This document shows, piece after piece, positions 15,456 through 22,505 of a stretch of DNA of 55,941 nucleotides. Numbering within the stretch: position 1 is the stretch's first letter; the number at the start of each line of letters is the position of its first letter. Below the pieces are notes generated by a model. The model saw nothing but the letters and a program-made list of their open reading frames with translations. It did not search any database and had not been told where the DNA came from. The position numbers and the translations under genes were made by a program. The stretch is taken from positions 1 to 55,941 of the IMG/VR virus record IMGVR_UViG_3300046512_000149; one strand, 5' to 3'. This DNA comes from a virus.

Positions 15456-16286
15456 TTACTTTGTGCCGGCAGGTGGGGTCGCTATCGGCGACGCTGATTG
15501 CATTGGCGTCGTGGCGGTTGACAAGGTGGCGCTAGGACTTGGTTTTGACAAGAAGTAGACGGCTGCAACCAGAGCTGCAGCCACGCCGATGAGCTTCCAT
15601 GTTTGCAAATTCATCTCTTTGTGAATCTCCTCCTTAGTCGCAAATACAAGTCTCGCCTCGGTAAGTTGAGTCCTCACGCCGGCAATATCTTCTTTATTCG
15701 CGTAGTTCGACCTGATCACCGCGACATCTGTTTTGATGGCGCCAACGTCGAGCTCGAGTTTTTCAATTCGTTTTAGCATGCCTTCATCATCCTCACCATT
15801 CTTCCCATTGTCAACTGGCGGAGCTGGCGGTTGTGCGCCGCCGGTGGTGCGAGTGATTGCCAAGACTAGAGCGGTCAGGGCATTGAATTGCGCAACTTTC
15901 TTCGCTGCGAGGGTATTTATTCTGTTTGCACGAGTCTCGAATTCTGCCGTCTGTGCAGCTGGGTCAAATCCGAACTCATCAGTATTTCCCGCCCGCGCGA
16001 TGTCTGCTGCCGCCTTATTCATGCGCGCCGCCTGTATCCGCAGCAACTCGTTGTTCAGTTCCATCAGCAGCGGCACATCCGGCAACGCAACCTGGATTTC
16101 CGCTGCCATACGATCCATGATTTCTAAGATGGCATCAAATTGCGACGGATCGGAAGATGCTGCTGCGGTCTTTAGGCGCTCCAGCAAGGATACGAAAATG
16201 GCGTTCGCCTGCGCTGTCGGCGGGCCAAGGCCAAACAATTGCTGGACGTTTGCTGTCGCTTCTGCGGTGCTTTGCTCCATTACCAT
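15456..16286 (-). CDS. Coiled-coil protein with C-terminal membrane helix
   Basis: 276 aa from MVMEQSTAEATANVQQLFGL. The N-terminal half is helical; residues ~190-235 form a coiled coil of the type RIEKLELDVGAIKTDVAVIR, followed by one membrane helix (WKLIGVAAALVAAVYFL) and a proline/serine-rich tail. Such architecture is common in small inner-membrane phage cargo proteins. A TTG start 66 bp upstream is possible but would cover a border repeat. Followed by its own terminator. Function unknown. Confidence 0.68.
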   Translation of the reverse strand: MVMEQSTAEATANVQQLFGLGPPTAQANAIFVSLLERLKTAAASSDPSQFDAILEIMDRMAAEIQVALPDVPLLMELNNELLRIQAARMNKAAADIARAGNTDEFGFDPAAQTAEFETRANRINTLAAKKVAQFNALTALVLAITRTTGGAQPPAPPVDNGKNGEDDEGMLKRIEKLELDVGAIKTDVAVIRSNYANKEDIAGVRTQLTEARLVFATKEEIHKEMNLQTWKLIGVAAALVAAVYFLSKPSPSATLSTATTPMQSASPIATPPAGTK

Positions 16287-16310
16287 TATCTCGGATTCGT
16301 TAGTCGCATC

Positions 16311-16328
16311 GGATGGTGCGTGTGCTAT
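16311..16328. repeat. Cassette-border repeat, copy 2
   Basis: GGATGGTGCGTGTGCTAT lies exactly between the stop of the Rap1a-like gene and the start of the coiled-coil gene. Confidence 0.6.
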
Positions 16329-16333
16329 CGGAC

Positions 16334-16687
16334 CTACTTTGTTGCTTTGCAAGGAAATGCCTTCGCAAGTGCATCAACCACCAAATACGCCGCCGGCTGA
16401 TTCCAGTTCTCGGGCATCGATTCCATATGTTTTCGAGTGATGTTGGCAATCTGGCCAACGGTTACTCCGGGCGTGGTGCAGAAAGAGATCCCATTCCAAG
16501 AATCTGCAGTGCCCATTAGGTAGCCGGTTAGTTTAATCACTTCATTGCCGTCATTCGTCAAGTTACGTCCAGACTGAAACCGTTCAAATGCGAGAAGGGA
16601 ATCGTGCAGGTCGTTACCACTCACGTAGCCGGCGTACGCCGTGATCGGAGCCAACAAAATCAAAATTGCCGCTATTTTCTTTTTCAT
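16334..16687 (-). CDS. Rap1a/Tai-like immunity family protein, exported
   Basis: 117 aa. Signal peptide MKKKIAAILILLAPITAYA, then a domain matching the Rap1a/Tai family: SGNDLHDSLLAFERF, LTGYLMGTADSWNGISFC, PGVTVGQIANITRKHM and a final PC pair. Known members are periplasmic antidotes to type VI secreted amidases. AGGA lies 6 nt before ATG; I rejected an earlier in-frame start 36 bp upstream. Its proximity to a toxin-like deaminase is suggestive, but the family neutralises amidases, so it is not an obvious antidote for that toxin. Confidence 0.72.
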   Translation of the reverse strand: MKKKIAAILILLAPITAYAGYVSGNDLHDSLLAFERFQSGRNLTNDGNEVIKLTGYLMGTADSWNGISFCTTPGVTVGQIANITRKHMESMPENWNQPAAYLVVDALAKAFPCKATK

Positions 16688-16724
16688 CTTATTCCTTGCA
16701 GCAGTTACGCATATCGGTACCATC

Positions 16725-16742
16725 CGATGGTGCGCGTGCTAT
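16725..16742. repeat. Cassette-border repeat, copy 3
   Basis: CGATGGTGCGCGTGCTAT, between the Rap1a-like gene start and the stop of the zinc-ribbon gene; it also completes a small palindrome ACCATCCGATGGT. Confidence 0.6.
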
Positions 16743-16745
16743 TGC

Positions 16746-16997
16746 TTATGCCAGCTCGATGTCGTCACCCACCAGGCCGCCGCTCTTGCCACTTCTGGCC
16801 AGCAGCTCGTCATCGATGATGCCGCCGCGCGTGCCGCCCTTGGCAATCAGTTCGTCGCTGGCCAGGCCTCCCTTCGTCCCACCGGTGGCCACAATCGGCT
16901 CATCCCCGCGAAGGCGGACTTCGGCGCAAGCTTCGCATTCAGTGGCGCCGGCCGGCAGATCGGCATTGCAGATAGGGCAGGGCGTGGCGGTGGTCAT
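16746..16997 (-). CDS. Zinc-ribbon protein with three internal repeats
   Basis: 83 aa. N-terminal zinc ribbon CPICNADLPAGATECEAC (four cysteines). Residues ~35-83 are three imperfect 14-15 residue repeats: VATGGTKGGLASDEL, IAKGGTRGGIIDDEL and LARSGKSGGLVGDDI. The gene lies between two border repeats. Nothing recognised beyond the ribbon; the repeats look like a repeated binding or assembly motif. Confidence 0.65.
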   Translation of the reverse strand: MTTATPCPICNADLPAGATECEACAEVRLRGDEPIVATGGTKGGLASDELIAKGGTRGGIIDDELLARSGKSGGLVGDDIELA

Positions 16998-17013
16998 GTG
17001 GTCCTTTGGTGGT

Positions 17014-17030
17014 GGATGGTGCGCGGGCTA
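17014..17030. repeat. Cassette-border repeat, copy 4
   Basis: GGATGGTGCGCGGGCTA, 17 bp upstream of the zinc-ribbon start codon and before the next gene's stop. Confidence 0.55.
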
Positions 17031-17070
17031 GTTCTTACGTGGCCAACTCAGCGCCGCAGATGGGTACAGG

Positions 17071-17397
17071 TCATTTACCCTTAGCTTTGCACTTTCCCAG
17101 CAAATCTTTTTGAGCTACACCCTTAGTGCCCAGTACGCGCTCGATGCGTTTGGCTTGTCCCATGCATTGATCGAATTGGTCCTGACTGGTCGCGGCATCG
17201 GAAGCAGGGCGCTTGCGGCTAAGCGCTTCAATGCTGTCGGTGACGTTCTGATTCAGTGCCTGACGGACGCCGCACCATGCCTCCACCAGCTCGCCTGCGT
17301 TCATATCCTTCATTTCTTGATAATCGAGCGCCACGCAACCGGCCGACGCTTGCAGTGTCACTACTGCCAAGACCAACGGGGAAAAATAAGTTTTCAT
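17071..17397 (-). CDS. Exported small protein
   Basis: 108 aa. Signal peptide MKTYFSPLVLAVVTLQASA with a cysteine two residues later; the box before it is not a canonical lipobox, so secretion into the periplasm is the safer call. The mature part is helical with four cysteines (AWCGVRQ, QFDQCMGQAK, GKCKAKGK). Function unknown. Confidence 0.62.
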   Translation of the reverse strand: MKTYFSPLVLAVVTLQASAGCVALDYQEMKDMNAGELVEAWCGVRQALNQNVTDSIEALSRKRPASDAATSQDQFDQCMGQAKRIERVLGTKGVAQKDLLGKCKAKGK

Positions 17398-17451
17398 ACT
17401 GAGTTGTCCCTTTTTTTTACAAGTTGGATCATTGGCTAGGCTCGTGGCGCG

Positions 17452-18234
17452 TCACCGAGATAACGCGTTCTCAATGAATGGTCGGAAGCTCTCGTATGCC
17501 AGCGTCCGCCGCAAGCTACACAGTAAGGGAGAAAACTCGCTCTCTTTACAGCTCGGGAACACCGAGATAACTTCGGTCGTCCCGCGACTCGGAGTTTTCA
17601 CTATCTTTATCCCGAGCTTTCCTACGTCAGTCGGGTTGTAGGTCTCAATGATTGTGTCTGTCGCGACCTGTATCTTCTGATCGGAACTATTGCTAACAAA
17701 TATTTGCGCGAGCGCGAAGGCTTTCGTACAGGTCGCTTTGTCTGAACACGTGTACGACGAACGACGCTCCGCTGTGGTTTCTCTCTCCAGTTGGTCACGC
17801 AACTTCGCTGCGTCGGCTTTGCGCGCCTCCTCCTCCTCCTTCGCTCTTGCGGCTGCAGCGATACTTTTTGCCTCCTGATCAGCAAGCCATTTCGCATCCT
17901 CAATCGCCTGTCTTTGCTCGCGTTCCAATCGAGATTTCTCAGCGGCGGCGGGACTGAAAATTCCACCTTCTGGAACATCGACGACTTTGCCGTTCAATAA
18001 TTGGTAGCGAACAGAGCCGTTTTTTGTACCGTCGTAGGTCTGGGCGTTGCCGCGACGCCATTCGACGTGCGTTGCGTCCCGGTCGGTTGGAGGTATGCCA
18101 AGAATGGCAATCACCTCAGCGATGGTCATTCCATTTTTTACGTCGTTTGCATGACCCCTAGCTAATTTATAGTTCGTGGCAGCGCATCCGGACAAAATAG
18201 AGAGGGCAATCAGAATTGCTATTATGTTTTTCAT
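17452..18234 (-). CDS. Lipoprotein with BamE/SmpA-like domain and coiled coil
   Basis: 260 aa. Lipoprotein signal MKNIIAILIALSILSGC (lipobox LSGC). Residues ~30-70 (VKNGMTIAEVIAILGIPP) resemble the SmpA/BamE fold of small outer-membrane lipoproteins. Residues ~95-155 are a charged coiled coil (KEEEEARKADAAKLRDQLER), followed by a C-terminal domain with two cysteine pairs (YTCSDKATC, SCKESE/LLC). Probably a surface or envelope modification made by the lysogen; exact role unknown. Confidence 0.68.
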   Translation of the reverse strand: MKNIIAILIALSILSGCAATNYKLARGHANDVKNGMTIAEVIAILGIPPTDRDATHVEWRRGNAQTYDGTKNGSVRYQLLNGKVVDVPEGGIFSPAAAEKSRLEREQRQAIEDAKWLADQEAKSIAAAARAKEEEEARKADAAKLRDQLERETTAERRSSYTCSDKATCTKAFALAQIFVSNSSDQKIQVATDTIIETYNPTDVGKLGIKIVKTPSRGTTEVISVFPSCKESEFSPLLCSLRRTLAYESFRPFIENALSR

Positions 18235-18320
18235 ATTTATCTACGTGGAAGGCGCATCATTGCGACACTTGTTTCGATTATATGAAAAATTGACAACTGG
18301 AAATCTATCCAATTGTTGCA

Positions 18321-18554
18321 TCACTTGCCAGTAGCGATGCTGTGCATTTCCTTGATCATGGCCTTCAGCTCGGCGTTCTCGCGGGCCATCGCCTGGAGCA
18401 GTTCGGCGACCGGCGTCGCGCGGGCTCGCTCGATCAGCTCGTCGTTCAGGGACCGTCCGTTGTACTTGGCCGCCTTCAGTAGTTCGGCGTGTAGTTTCGA
18501 TGAAACTCGCAGGCTGATTCGAACCTGGTCATCTTGCTTCTTTGGAATCGTCAT
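18321..18554 (-). CDS. Arc-like ribbon-helix-helix DNA-binding protein
   Basis: 77 aa. DDQVRISLRVSSKLHAELLK followed by YNGRSLNDELIERARATP is a classic Arc/MetJ-type beta-strand plus two helices; the rest is a short coiled coil (ARENAELKAMIKEMHS). Start set at MTIPKKQ; a TTG 48 bp upstream lies inside the palindrome. Likely represses its own or neighbouring promoters through the inverted repeat upstream. Confidence 0.75.
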   Translation of the reverse strand: MTIPKKQDDQVRISLRVSSKLHAELLKAAKYNGRSLNDELIERARATPVAELLQAMARENAELKAMIKEMHSIATGK

Positions 18555-18591
18555 CGCGCGATTTTTACCTGCGCTGGAAACCTTGTGTTGT

Positions 18592-18614
18592 TTTGACGCC
18601 AAATTGGCGTCAAA
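18592..18614. promoter_or_regulatory. Perfect 9-bp inverted repeat, likely operator of the Arc-like protein
   Basis: TTTGACGCC (18592-18600) and GGCGTCAAA (18606-18614) with a 5-bp AAATT spacer, 38 bp upstream of the ATG. Five T residues follow on the plus strand, so it could also act as a plus-direction terminator, but no plus gene ends there. Confidence 0.55.
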
Positions 18615-18769
18615 TTTTTGCTGTCACAGCCTAAACTGGAATTTCACAATTCACTGGCGCGATAGACGCCGCAAGCAGCATGTCTAGGTGCAATATTAAT
18701 TTCCAATGAGTATTACTGTTACATTCCGCGTATATTGGGATCACACCAACAACAGTAAGGAGTACGACA

Positions 18770-18946
18770 ATGACATGTAACGATCCGAGACATTCGGATG
18801 AGCAAAGGGCAAGAGCTGCGCTGGAACAGATGGATGATGACGCATTGACCGCGATGGTCAAGATGATGGAGGAGGTTGCAAAGAAGCATCCTCGTCCACC
18901 GCGAGCCGAATTGAAAATCGTGACCCCGCCGGAGCCTTCAGCCTGA
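18770..18946 (+). CDS. Small acidic helical protein
   Basis: 58 aa, beginning MTCNDPRHSDEQRARAALEQ. A strong AAGGAG stands 7 nt before the ATG. The middle is acidic and helical (DDDALTAMVKMMEEV), the tail proline-rich. It is the only plus-strand gene I would call in the cargo island. TATATT at 18731-18736 may be its -10 element. Confidence 0.6.
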   Translation: MTCNDPRHSDEQRARAALEQMDDDALTAMVKMMEEVAKKHPRPPRAELKIVTPPEPSA

Positions 18947-19154
18947 ATGTGAATTTCCTGATCCGCCCAAACCTCGCAGATCAACTATTACAAAAATAAA
19001 ACGATAGTGTGACAATTCGTTAGTTTGCGGGTGGAGATTTAGGCGTATTGTTGCCGATCAAATACTTGAATTGCTCCAAATGAACGAGATTGACCGCGCC
19101 ATGAAGGCATATAGGAACATGTCCGACGAGTTCCAACAGGGGATGATCCCTATG
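18947..19154. other. Intergenic stretch with possible coding remnant
   Basis: No complete gene. From 19080 on the plus strand a frame begins MNEIDRAMKAYRNMSDEFQQ and reads plausibly for ~36 residues (to about 19187) before running antisense through the repressor gene. It lacks a ribosome site and may be a leftover C-terminus of another regulator. Confidence 0.3.
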
Positions 19155-19649
19155 CTAGAGGCTATGGCCGTCGCTCGTCCCAGGAAGACGATTCTGCGTC
19201 TCGTCGCTAGTAACAGCGCCCAAGTTCTTTCGGGGAGCATTGGCAGCAGCAGCCTCAATCATTTCCACGCCAACAGCGTTCGCCATTCGGTAGCGTCGCA
19301 GAATCATGGCCTCGCGCTCGTCAATCGCGTTGATGAGCAAAAGCTTCTCTACTGACAGGGAGTAGCCTTCCGAGCTGTCGGCCGCAGTTGGTTTCGGCGC
19401 CGCAGCCGTCTGTTGGCTGCCGGCGTTATTTCTGGTCGGTAGGCCGATTCCACCCTGTAGCCACTCGAACGTCACATTGCATGCGGCGGCTAGTTTAGAC
19501 AACGTCCCAGTCTCAGGGCCGTTCTTTCCAGAACCCTTCAAAATCCGATTGATAGTCGGCTGCGGTACGCCCGAGGCGCGCGCCAAGGCGGCCTGTGACG
19601 GTATCCGCGCGGCTTTCATCGCTTCATCAAGTCTGGTTGCAATTGTCAT
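19155..19649 (-). CDS. Prophage repressor (CI-like, HTH XRE type)
   Basis: 164 aa. Helix-turn-helix at residues ~15-38 (SQAALARASGVPQPTINRIL) and an XRE-type continuation to ~65 (AAACNVTFEWLQGG). The remainder (LLINAIDEREAMILRRYRMA) is helical. There is no LexA/S24 peptidase domain with its Ser-Lys pair, so RecA-driven self-cleavage is not expected. It diverges from the Cro-like gene across three operators, one of which overlaps its own -10 (GATAAT, 6 nt from the ATG). Confidence 0.82.
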   Translation of the reverse strand: MTIATRLDEAMKAARIPSQAALARASGVPQPTINRILKGSGKNGPETGTLSKLAAACNVTFEWLQGGIGLPTRNNAGSQQTAAAPKPTAADSSEGYSLSVEKLLLINAIDEREAMILRRYRMANAVGVEMIEAAAANAPRKNLGAVTSDETQNRLPGTSDGHSL

Positions 19650-19656
19650 GTGCGAA

Positions 19657-19729
19657 TTATCCGCTCGTGTATAGGTTCTTGATACTTTCTATTCATTCGG
19701 GTATTGACTACCTATCCATTCGCGTATAG
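19657..19729. promoter_or_regulatory. Right operator: three copies of the 18-bp site (OR-like)
   Basis: TTATCCGCTCGTGTATAG (19657-19674), CTATTCATTCGGGTATTG (19689-19706) and CTATCCATTCGCGTATAG (19712-19729). The last is the exact reverse complement of the left-operator copy at 13872; the others match it at 14 and 15 of 18 bases. The arrangement mirrors lambda OR1-OR3. Confidence 0.78.
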
Positions 19730-19730
19730 A
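19704..19730 (+). promoter_or_regulatory. Rightward early promoter (PR-like)
   Basis: TTGACT (19704-19709) and TATAGA (19725-19730), spacer 15 bp (17 bp if the -10 is read as TAGAGT). The -10 overlaps the operator at 19712-19729. The expected transcript start is 2-3 nt before the ATG of the Cro-like gene. Confidence 0.6.
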
Positions 19731-19738
19731 GTGCGGAT

Positions 19739-19981
19739 ATGGACAAGAATATTTCGACACTCCTTGCGGAGATCAAAGACGCCACCGGCTGGAGCGAAGT
19801 GAAAATCGCCGAGGTAATTGGCACATCTCAGCCGACCGTCAATCGCATCCTCAATGGACAGGATGACTGCAAGGGCAGCACGCTCCGCGCAATCACCGAT
19901 CTGCACCGTACGGCCTGCACGGCGGGTGCGCATCCGTCCGCCGCCGCGACCTCGCACAAACTCGCTGGAGAAGTCGCATGA
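19739..19981 (+). CDS. Cro-like HTH regulator
   Basis: 80 aa, beginning MDKNISTLLAEIKDATGWSE. Helix-turn-helix at ~residues 19-40 (EVKIAEVIGTSQPTVNRILN); its recognition helix shares xQPTxNRIL with the repressor, consistent with binding the same operators. First gene of the rightward transcript, with almost no 5' leader. Ends in an ATGA overlap with the next gene. Confidence 0.78.
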   Translation: MDKNISTLLAEIKDATGWSEVKIAEVIGTSQPTVNRILNGQDDCKGSTLRAITDLHRTACTAGAHPSAAATSHKLAGEVA

Positions 19982-20379
19982 AAGCCGCTATCAACCGCTT
20001 CATGTCGATGCTCGGCTACGTGCCGCGTCCCGCGAAAAATGCTGACAGCCTCCTGTCGCTCAAGATCGACGTCGACAGCGCATCGGTGGATGCCGCGCTG
20101 GTAAAGGTGGAGCAGCTCGCAGCGTCCGTCGCCAAGGCCGAGGCTAGCATCCTGCGCGTCACCGAGCGCACAGCTACAGCCAACGCGGCGATGCTGCGCG
20201 CCGGCTTCCTGATGCCGCAGCCCGAGCATTTCGCCGACCCCGCGCAGGCCGAGCTGCTGAACCAGGTCCGCGCGCTGATCGAAGAGATGCGCCAGGAGCG
20301 CCGCGACAACTTCCGCGTATCCCGCGACGTCATCGGCGTCGGACCGGGCGGCGCCAACAACGGCGGCCTGCCTGGCTGA
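19978..20379 (+). CDS. Hypothetical helical phage protein
   Basis: 133 aa, beginning MKAAINRFMSMLGYVPRPAK. The centre is a predicted coiled coil (ALVKVEQLAASVAKAEASIL) and the tail is glycine/asparagine-rich. Coupled to the Cro-like gene by a 4-bp overlap. No family recognised. Confidence 0.65.
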   Translation: MKAAINRFMSMLGYVPRPAKNADSLLSLKIDVDSASVDAALVKVEQLAASVAKAEASILRVTERTATANAAMLRAGFLMPQPEHFADPAQAELLNQVRALIEEMRQERRDNFRVSRDVIGVGPGGANNGGLPG

Positions 20380-20471
20380 CGGCGCCAGCCCAACAGCCGA
20401 ATTCGTAACCCCGCCGGCCCTAGACCTGCCGGTTTAAATCCTGAAGCACGCATCACTATAGGAGCATCACC

Positions 20472-20762
20472 ATGAACACCACCAGCCAACGTACCAAGCC
20501 GGACCCCCGCTTGAACGTCGTCAAGGTCTACCTCGGCGACGAGGAGCAGGCCACCCTGCAAAGCCACTGCGCCGCGATCGACGTCAGCATCAGCGGATTC
20601 CTCCGCAAGGCCGGCATCAGCATTGCGACCGCACACCAGAATCGTATCCGCACGCCGGGCAGGGCGGAAGGGCCGGGTGCAGGCCTGCGCCGGGCCTTCT
20701 CGTTCCCAGGGCAGGGCACGCGCCGGGTGAGTCGCGGCGCGTTGCGGCCGATGCGTTCCTGA
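20472..20762 (+). CDS. Ribbon-helix-helix type protein with atypical tail
   Basis: 96 aa. Residues ~13-50 (RLNVVKVYLGDEEQATLQSH ... DVSISGFLRKAGI) look like a ribbon-helix-helix DNA-binding domain of the mobilisation-regulator type. The last ~35 residues are arginine/glycine-rich with little structure and coincide with a GC-rich inverted repeat centred on GCAGGCCTGC, so the true end could be earlier if a frameshift occurred. Strong AGGAG before ATG. Confidence 0.62.
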   Translation: MNTTSQRTKPDPRLNVVKVYLGDEEQATLQSHCAAIDVSISGFLRKAGISIATAHQNRIRTPGRAEGPGAGLRRAFSFPGQGTRRVSRGALRPMRS

Positions 20763-20811
20763 ACTGATTTCAAACCACGCCCAGCGCGGCGCTCCACCAA
20801 AGGACGAAACG

Positions 20812-21579
20812 ATGACCAACCTGATGATCGCTGATGTGCCGATCCGCGCCGACGATGCCGGCCGCTTCTCGCTGAACGACTTGCACAAGGCAGCCGGTGC
20901 CGAGACGCGCCACCAGCCAGCGCAGTTCATTCGCCTCGACTCCACCGCCGCGCTGCTCGCGGAACTGAACAACGAACAGGGCGGTATGGGAAATCCCATA
21001 GTGACCATCAACGGCGGCCGTGCGCCCGGCACGTTCGTCAGCAAGGAGTTGGTCTACGCCTACGCCATGTGGATCAGTGCCAAATTTCACTTGCAGGTGA
21101 TCCGGACGTTCGACTCCGTGGCCACCGGTGAGCTGGCCGCGCCGGCGGCACCGAAGCGCGTCGCGCCGGCCAAGCCGCCTGTGATGATCGCCGCCGGTAT
21201 GATGCCCGCCCTGGTGCGCGCGCTGCGCTGCTGCGGCATCGACAAGAACGCTGCTGCCATCGGCGCGAACCAGATCGCCACCGCGCAAACGGGCGTGAAC
21301 CTGCTCGCGCTGGCCGGCCAGCAGCACCTGCCGACGCCCGATCAAGAAATCTGCTTCACGCCCACTGAGCTGGGGAATCGTCGCTGCGTCAAAGCTCACA
21401 CGATGAACCGCGCGCTGGCCGACGCCGGCCTGCAAGAGCGCATCGGCGAACACTGGGTGCCAACGGCCAAAGGCCGGCCGCACGCAGTGGTGCTGGACAC
21501 GGGCAAGGCGCACGGCAACGGAACGCCGATCCAGCAGGTGAAGTGGAAGGATTCGGTCTTGGCGGAGGTGGCATTGTGA
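20812..21579 (+). CDS. KilA-N domain protein
   Basis: 255 aa. Residues ~15-105 are a KilA-N DNA-binding domain (FSLNDLHKAAGAETRHQPAQ, then GTFVSKELVYAYAMWISAKF and QVIRTFD). The C-terminal half (PTPDQEICFTPTELGNR and onward) resembles a phage antirepressor-type C-terminal domain with HVVL-like ending. Such proteins act as early regulators or antirepressors. The final TGA overlaps a GTG start. Confidence 0.8.
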   Translation: MTNLMIADVPIRADDAGRFSLNDLHKAAGAETRHQPAQFIRLDSTAALLAELNNEQGGMGNPIVTINGGRAPGTFVSKELVYAYAMWISAKFHLQVIRTFDSVATGELAAPAAPKRVAPAKPPVMIAAGMMPALVRALRCCGIDKNAAAIGANQIATAQTGVNLLALAGQQHLPTPDQEICFTPTELGNRRCVKAHTMNRALADAGLQERIGEHWVPTAKGRPHAVVLDTGKAHGNGTPIQQVKWKDSVLAEVAL

Positions 21580-22028
21580 ATAGCCCAGAAAGCAATCCAG
21601 CGGGCGCGCTGCCGACGCTGACCCTGGCGTCGGTCCTGCCGTTGTCGCAGGCCACCGACGAGGAAATGAGCAACCTCGCACATCGTCACCAGGGCGAGCG
21701 CATCATCCGCGCCGCGCCAGCAGTCGCCAATGCTGCGAAGACCGGGCAGAGAGCTGAGTTTGAAAGTAAGTTCAGTGGGCGGTTCGACATGCGCCGCGAT
21801 CCAAATACCCAGTCTCGTTATTTTGCCCACGCAACTAACTGGATTTGGGAATCATGGCAAGCCGCCATCGCGCCCACCGCTCCTAACACAGCAATGACGC
21901 TAACCGATGAACAGATCATCGGAATAGCGACGACGACACGCAGCGCCGAAGCAAACAAGGACGGCGGCTACATTCTTCCAATCAGTTTCGCCCGCGCCAT
22001 CCTCGCCGCTGCCGGAACACCACCATGA
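21576..22028 (+). CDS. Hypothetical phage protein
   Basis: 150 aa from a GTG start overlapping the previous stop (GTGA). Residues ~75-100 (FDMRRDPNTQSRYFAHATNW) ending in IWESWQAA match a short motif found in many phage accessory proteins, and a second block (LTDEQIIGIATTTRSAEA) is likewise common in them. Function unknown. Confidence 0.65.
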   Translation: MNSPESNPAGALPTLTLASVLPLSQATDEEMSNLAHRHQGERIIRAAPAVANAAKTGQRAEFESKFSGRFDMRRDPNTQSRYFAHATNWIWESWQAAIAPTAPNTAMTLTDEQIIGIATTTRSAEANKDGGYILPISFARAILAAAGTPP

Positions 22029-22258
22029 CAGATCGCGAGGACGACAAGCCAGCGCTGCAATCGGTGGCTGCGCTGCCGCCTAGCCAGCGCGAAAAGACCA
22101 AGGCGGAACTAGCGCGATTTCTGCGCGACGCGAGCGACGACTGGGCGGCACAGGTGCAGTTCATTGAGTATCAAGCGCGCCGTGCGCGGGTCATGTATCT
22201 GGCGCTGAAGAAGGAAGGTTTCACGGAAGCGGAGGCGCTGACCCTATGCAAACCGTGA
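22025..22258 (+). CDS. Hypothetical helical phage protein
   Basis: 77 aa, MTDREDDKPALQSVAALPPS, then a charged helical region (KTKAELARFLRDASDDWAAQ). ATGA overlap with the preceding gene and a 13-bp overlap with the next. Confidence 0.62.
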   Translation: MTDREDDKPALQSVAALPPSQREKTKAELARFLRDASDDWAAQVQFIEYQARRARVMYLALKKEGFTEAEALTLCKP

Positions 22259-22500
22259 TCGCTTCCTGCCAGGCTGGCACCGTCGCGAAACTGCTCGACT
22301 TCCTGCTCGCTGAGCACGACCTGAAGAACGACGCGGAGTTGGCGCGCGAGATGAGCCGTGACCCGGCCTACGTCAGCAAGCTCCGCCACAACAAGCTGCC
22401 GCTGTCGTCGAACTTGATCCTGTTCATCCACGAGCACTTCGGCATCGGCGTTCAAGAAATTCGCGACCGCTCCGGCCAGCAAGCCGGGCAGCGCGCATAA
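22246..22500 (+). CDS. Small HTH regulator
   Basis: 84 aa. Residues ~25-50 (KNDAELAREMSRDPAYVSKL then RHNKLPLS) form a Cro/CI-type helix-turn-helix, followed by ILFIHEHFGIGVQEIRDRSG, the normal end of this domain. Position after the KilA-N gene recalls a CII-like or accessory early regulator. Confidence 0.7.
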   Translation: MQTVIASCQAGTVAKLLDFLLAEHDLKNDAELAREMSRDPAYVSKLRHNKLPLSSNLILFIHEHFGIGVQEIRDRSGQQAGQRA

Positions 22501-22505
22501 AAGAA

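Noticed and set aside
16334-16687. Rap1a-like protein as direct antitoxin of the deaminase
   Set aside because: The family is periplasmic and blocks amidases, a different gene separates the two, and the deaminase has no signal peptide; pairing is not supported.
20016-21044. 342-codon minus-strand frame opposite the KilA-N region
   Set aside because: Runs through two well-supported plus-strand genes; no start signal.
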